From NCBI RefSeq assembly GCF_011516925.1, contig NZ_WOTG01000001.1, forward strand, positions 124,001-188,000: a stretch of DNA of 64,000 bases, in the 5' to 3' direction. Every line of letters begins with the position of its first letter. Within the stretch, counting starts at the first letter, position 1. Shown piece by piece: positions 60,201 to 64,000 of this stretch. The position numbers and the translations under genes are program-made. The DNA comes from Acetobacter fabarum. Lineage in GTDB: Bacteria; Pseudomonadota; Alphaproteobacteria; Acetobacterales; Acetobacteraceae. The notes under the pieces were generated by a model. That model was not told where the DNA came from. It saw nothing but the letters and a program-made list of their open reading frames with translations, and searched no databases.

Positions 60201-61782
60201 GCGCCATAATCTGGCAACGGAATCCACAACTGTTGCAGAAATGGAAGATAAACTGGCCTCTGCCCAGTCCATGCAGCAGGCCCAGAATGCCCTGCACGCA
60301 GCACAGGAAAAGCTGAACGCCGCCAACACAGCCCTACAGGCTGCAACCCAGACCACCTTGCAGGCCGATGCGCAGATGGCCGCAACTGCGCAGACCAGCC
60401 GTGCATTGCACGAGCAGGCCCTTACCCTGCGCAGCCGTCTGGCGGGGCTGGCCCCACGGCAGGCCGAACTGCACAGCGAACACACAGACACCCAGCAGAA
60501 CCTGCTTGCAGCACAAGCCGCGCTGGAAGCCGCCTGCGCCGCAGTGCCAGAAGATGCACAGGCCAGACTGGACAACCTGCACGCCCAGAAAACCGACCTG
60601 CTGGGCAAGCTTGATGCCGCGCGCGAACTCCGTGCAGCCCTGCAGGCCGAATCCACCACGCTGGCAGACCGGATTAACACGCTCAACACCGCACAGGCCG
60701 AGTGGAGCGCGCGTGAGGGCCTTGCCCGGACAGACACCACAAATGCCCTCCAGCGGTTGGAAGCGGCGCGGGCCAACCACAACAAGGTGGCCGAACTCCC
60801 CACGGCGGCACAACAGCAAAAAGCCAGCACATTGGCGGCACTGGAAGATGCCGAGGAACACTTTGCCCAGACCGACCGCCTACGGGCCGAAGCCGAAGCA
60901 GCCCTGACCACTGCCCACGAACTGCGCCGCAAAACAGAAGGCGAACTGGCCACCGCGCGTGAAAACCAGCTGAAGGCGGAAGGCAAGAGCGAACAGGCTC
61001 AGGCCATTCTGGACCAGTTGCTGGTGGAAACCCCTAACCCGCCCAGACAACCCGTTTCCGACCTGACAGAAGGGGCCGAAACCTCCCTGCGCCGCAAGAT
61101 TGCCCGCCTGACCCGCGAGCGGGACGATATGGGGCCGGTCAACCTGCGGGCGGAACTGGAAGCGGAGGAAGCCTCCACCCAGGCCCAGACCCTTGGGGCG
61201 GAAATGAGTGATCTGGAGGAAGCCATAAACCGCCTGCGCGGCTCCATAGGCTCGCTTAACAAGGAAGGGCGTGAGCGGCTTATGGCGGTGTTCACACAGG
61301 TAGACCAGCATTTTCAGTCCCTGTTTACCCGTATGTTTGGCGGTGGGCGCGCCCATCTGGGCCTTGTCGGGAGCGATGACCCGCTGGAAGCCGGGCTGGA
61401 AATCTATGCCCAGCCACCGGGCAAAAAGCTGGCCACACTTTCGCTCCTGTCCGGAGGTGAACAAGCTTTAACCGCGCTTTCCTTGATTTTTGCGGTGTTC
61501 CGCTGTAACCCTGCTCCGATATGCGTACTGGACGAAGTGGATGCCCCACTGGATGACGCCAATGTGGGCCGCTTTAGCGCCCTGCTGGGCGACATGGTTG
61601 CAGAAGCCGGTACGCGTTTTCTGGTCGTGACACACCACCAGCTCACCATGGCCCATATGGACCAGCTTTTTGGTGTAACCATGCAGGAACGCGGAGTAAG
61701 CCGCGTTCTTTCTGTTGATCTGGCTAAAGCGGCCTCTATGGTCGGTCAGAAGGACAAGGAACCCACTGATGTCACATCCTGA
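57235..61782 (+). CDS. smc: Chromosome segregation ATPase Smc, with unusually long arms
   Basis: 1515 residues, against about 1150-1190 for usual bacterial Smc. N-terminal Walker A GPNGCGKS (33-40); C-terminal signature LLSGGEQ (about 1403-1409) and Walker B CVLDEVDAPLDD (about 1427-1438) are intact, so the ATPase head is complete. The hinge (about 695-800, beginning ITVPEEYENALAAALAEG and ending GDLWRWDGFYTQ) is compact. The two coiled-coil arms (about 175-690 and 800-1330) are rich in Ala, Gln and Glu. Its last codons overlap the next gene by 14 bp. scpA and scpB are not in the window. Confidence 0.95.
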   Translation: MTVRFVRLRIVGFKSFADPITVELLPGLTGVVGPNGCGKSNVVEALRWVMGESSARSLRGGEMDDLIFAGTAGRPARSLAEVTVTLEGTKGFGPAAFADLDELQITRRAERGAGSDYRINGRPVRARDVQTLFADLASGARSSAMVSQGRVAMLVGARPEERRSILEEAAGITGLHARRHEAEIKLRATEGNLTRAEDRRVQLTERLSGLAEQSREATRYREISAALRDAETELLAVLHARARLAVERAANAAVQARKTLTTHEEAAETAVLAEFEATKALPALREKADAARTALERCRVLAEGVVKEEERAAAQAQAAAELLQQHEADAQAAQTRLQDVLDTLERLKADMAEVLTAQTSLPTRTAEAEQQIQQLGTQQTETEQALASLTAELSAARAGKERAEDSLNNARTRHERVALALNTIQAELAELESQLPSEQALATAQEQAEQAAQAQQAAKAAQEEAERLCAQCNIDLSIAKNNAQAAQAAQNEQQKALQQARQRLTALQAELHGAEKRHAEALEALISPDVLDALQTSTQQAAATLEQATQTQEKAEAERRAASTAFTEASRAAQEAEAHQRSAAEALRTASTTQQRAQHEAQTLTRELDKVRAEAIADTVLDSARQARTQQENALAQTGAELEQAEHTLSVHKAQYATAQEQQTTLQTELTRLQAQAEGLDQALGQDSAVAENPVSAQITVPEEYENALAAALAEGLDAPAAPDAPQGWRHLPPESLPALPGGAQPLKNHITAPPELDRVLLCTGLLPEGADGRALQPLLAPGQCLVSTAGDLWRWDGFYTQAGGTSTAARRLAQRRVLRETQSRLSVLQADLPAIQASVASCAAAVQANEDLLRQLRSSRNTQEQALQKARAHETETERRHASYRARLDATLPQHERAQAALAEAETTLSNARLAHESLPSLQDTQRALATTRERNTAAQTAEQQAHAAFKQAQAALQTARDKLARAEQQHASATTRLETLTPELERLRHNLATESTTVAEMEDKLASAQSMQQAQNALHAAQEKLNAANTALQAATQTTLQADAQMAATAQTSRALHEQALTLRSRLAGLAPRQAELHSEHTDTQQNLLAAQAALEAACAAVPEDAQARLDNLHAQKTDLLGKLDAARELRAALQAESTTLADRINTLNTAQAEWSAREGLARTDTTNALQRLEAARANHNKVAELPTAAQQQKASTLAALEDAEEHFAQTDRLRAEAEAALTTAHELRRKTEGELATARENQLKAEGKSEQAQAILDQLLVETPNPPRQPVSDLTEGAETSLRRKIARLTRERDDMGPVNLRAELEAEEASTQAQTLGAEMSDLEEAINRLRGSIGSLNKEGRERLMAVFTQVDQHFQSLFTRMFGGGRAHLGLVGSDDPLEAGLEIYAQPPGKKLATLSLLSGGEQALTALSLIFAVFRCNPAPICVLDEVDAPLDDANVGRFSALLGDMVAEAGTRFLVVTHHQLTMAHMDQLFGVTMQERGVSRVLSVDLAKAASMVGQKDKEPTDVTS

Positions 61783-62545
61783 AAAGGGAGCTGACATATC
61801 TGTTTGCTGCGGTGCCACCACCTCGCACAGGTGTTTGAAAAAAATTGCCTTTGCAGCAACCCTATGCGCTGCATCCGTAGCCGTGCTGGCCATCCACCAC
61901 ACCAAAACCAGTGGTATTATGGCGCGCATTCACCACGGGCTTATTGTTTGTGCCAGTAATACGGGCACACAGAGCGTGGCACAGGCCGCGACCATTTCGT
62001 CCATGGGGAGGCCCGGCATGGTACGTTTGAGCCTGACCAGTGGTGCAGACGGGCAGGTTGCCGTAGAACCGGGCAGCAGCACGCTTGCGACCATTCTGGA
62101 CACGGCCAGCCACTCCAACACCCTGCTGATGCTTGACCTGCATGGAGCAGACCCCAAGGAAGTAGCGCATGAGGTCAGCAAGGCCCATATGCGTGACCGG
62201 GTGATTTTTGTACCAGCCGATTACAAAAGCACCGCAGCAGCCCTAAAAGCCGATTCCAAGGTTATGGTGGCCATTCCCATAAACTCCGAGCGGGATGCCT
62301 ATAACGCGCACCGCATGGCCGGGCGCCATCCCTACGCGGCCTATCTTTCCCCCACTGCGGCACCCAGCCTGTTCTCTCTGGTTCACCGCGATGCCGAAGC
62401 CATTATTACCGACACCCCTTCGGCTAAAATATCTACGGCGGATTTTCTGGCAAACAGGCCGGTTGATATTGTTATTACCCACCAGCCGTACCAGTTGACC
62501 ACATCCCTTACGGTGCCCGGGTCTTCCACCACACATTCCGAATAA
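61769..62545 (+). CDS. Exported or anchored protein, possible degenerate GDPD-like domain
   Basis: 258 residues, unrecognised by clear motif. A hydrophobic segment lies at about 26-41 after a Cys-containing start, suggesting a signal anchor. The mature part faintly follows the glycerophosphodiester phosphodiesterase order: NTGTQSVAQAA, then VRLSLTSGADGQVAV, then STLATILD, and near the end VDIVITHQP (compare the VDxxITDxP end strand). The usual metal ligands (HRG, ExD, HD) are not seen, so if related it is probably inactive. ATG at 61769 lies inside the end of smc, so it is translationally coupled. Confidence 0.55.
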   Translation: MSHPEKGADISVCCGATTSHRCLKKIAFAATLCAASVAVLAIHHTKTSGIMARIHHGLIVCASNTGTQSVAQAATISSMGRPGMVRLSLTSGADGQVAVEPGSSTLATILDTASHSNTLLMLDLHGADPKEVAHEVSKAHMRDRVIFVPADYKSTAAALKADSKVMVAIPINSERDAYNAHRMAGRHPYAAYLSPTAAPSLFSLVHRDAEAIITDTPSAKISTADFLANRPVDIVITHQPYQLTTSLTVPGSSTTHSE

Positions 62546-62613
62546 CATCTGCCCCTAACCTTTTGCTCCTTGCAAAACCGGATAGTGGGTCGGCTTGCGT
62601 TTTAAACGCCCCA

Positions 62614-62651
62614 ACAAAAAAGCCCCTGCCCTTTTTACAGGAGCAGGGGCC
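62614..62651 (-). terminator. Intrinsic terminator after aarC
   Basis: Stem gcccctgc / gcaggggc with a 13-nt loop; on the minus strand it is followed by six or seven T (plus-strand aaaaaa at 62616-62621). It is 25 bp past the aarC stop and may also slow transcripts coming from smc on the other strand. Confidence 0.85.
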
Positions 62652-62675
62652 TTGTGGCCGTTGGATGCAACCCGC

Positions 62676-64000
<1,325 letters not shown>

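Overview
The window is GC-rich alphaproteobacterial chromosome, most likely from an acetic acid bacterium (Acetobacteraceae, Acetobacter or a close relative). The strongest pointer is the gene cut by the right edge: an AarC-type succinyl-CoA:acetate CoA-transferase, the enzyme that closes the acetate-linked TCA cycle of Acetobacter. Alphaproteobacterial gene order supports this: bolA / J-domain gene / cobS-cobT, uvrC-pgsA-moaD-moaE, miaB-phoH-ybeY-corC, mfd-sdhE facing recG, and a LexA gene preceded by the GAAC-N7-GAAC type of SOS box. Nearly all the DNA is densely packed housekeeping sequence with many 1-20 bp gene overlaps. I saw no transposase, integrase, phage gene, toxin-antitoxin pair or CRISPR array.

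Layout. 1-4.5 kb: nitronate monooxygenase-like gene (cut by the left edge), lysC, ubiG, a DUF2147 exported protein, a DUF1178 protein and grxC. 4.5-10.2 kb: comF facing away from an NDUFAF5-like methyltransferase, moaA, a galU-phosphohexomutase pair (UDP-glucose supply) and tRNA-Leu(GAG). 10.2-15.5 kb: lipB, a LolA-like lipoprotein, bolA, a J-domain protein, cobS and cobT. 15.5-25.1 kb: a PLP decarboxylase with an SBF-type transporter, an exported protein of unknown function, mfd, sdhE and recG. 25.1-32.7 kb: thiO-thiS-thiG-thiE, a DUF3429 membrane protein, eno, ftsB, rpmG, moeA and lexA. 32.7-41.4 kb: the biotin cluster (a bioC-bioD fusion, bioH-like and bioF on one strand, bioA divergent), moaE, moaD, a lipoprotein, pgsA and uvrC. 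41.4-44.8 kb: a short intergenic region with a perfect DnaA box, an M19 dipeptidase, xthA, and a strongly A/T-rich TylF-like methyltransferase that looks acquired. 44.8-64 kb: tamB-tamA, plsC, miaB-phoH-ybeY-corC, a DsbA-like protein with a Tat-type signal, a very long smc, an exported protein overlapping the end of smc, and aarC.

How the genes work together. Cofactor synthesis dominates: molybdopterin (moaA, moeA and moaDE at three separate places), thiamine (thiOSGE), biotin (bioA/CD/F/H), lipoyl (lipB), ubiquinone (ubiG), cobalamin (cobST) and SDH flavinylation (sdhE). A second theme is genome maintenance: mfd, recG, uvrC, xthA, lexA, smc. A third is the envelope: tamAB, plsC, pgsA, galU, the LolA-like lipoprotein and the DsbA-like protein.

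I did not find an obviously new multi-gene system. The observations most worth a second look are the smc gene (1515 residues, arms about 1.5 times the usual length, compact hinge) with its overlapping, apparently degenerate GDPD-like neighbour; the bioC-bioD fusion; the isolated A/T-rich methyltransferase; the decarboxylase-transporter pair; and the DnaA-box-bearing region upstream of uvrC.
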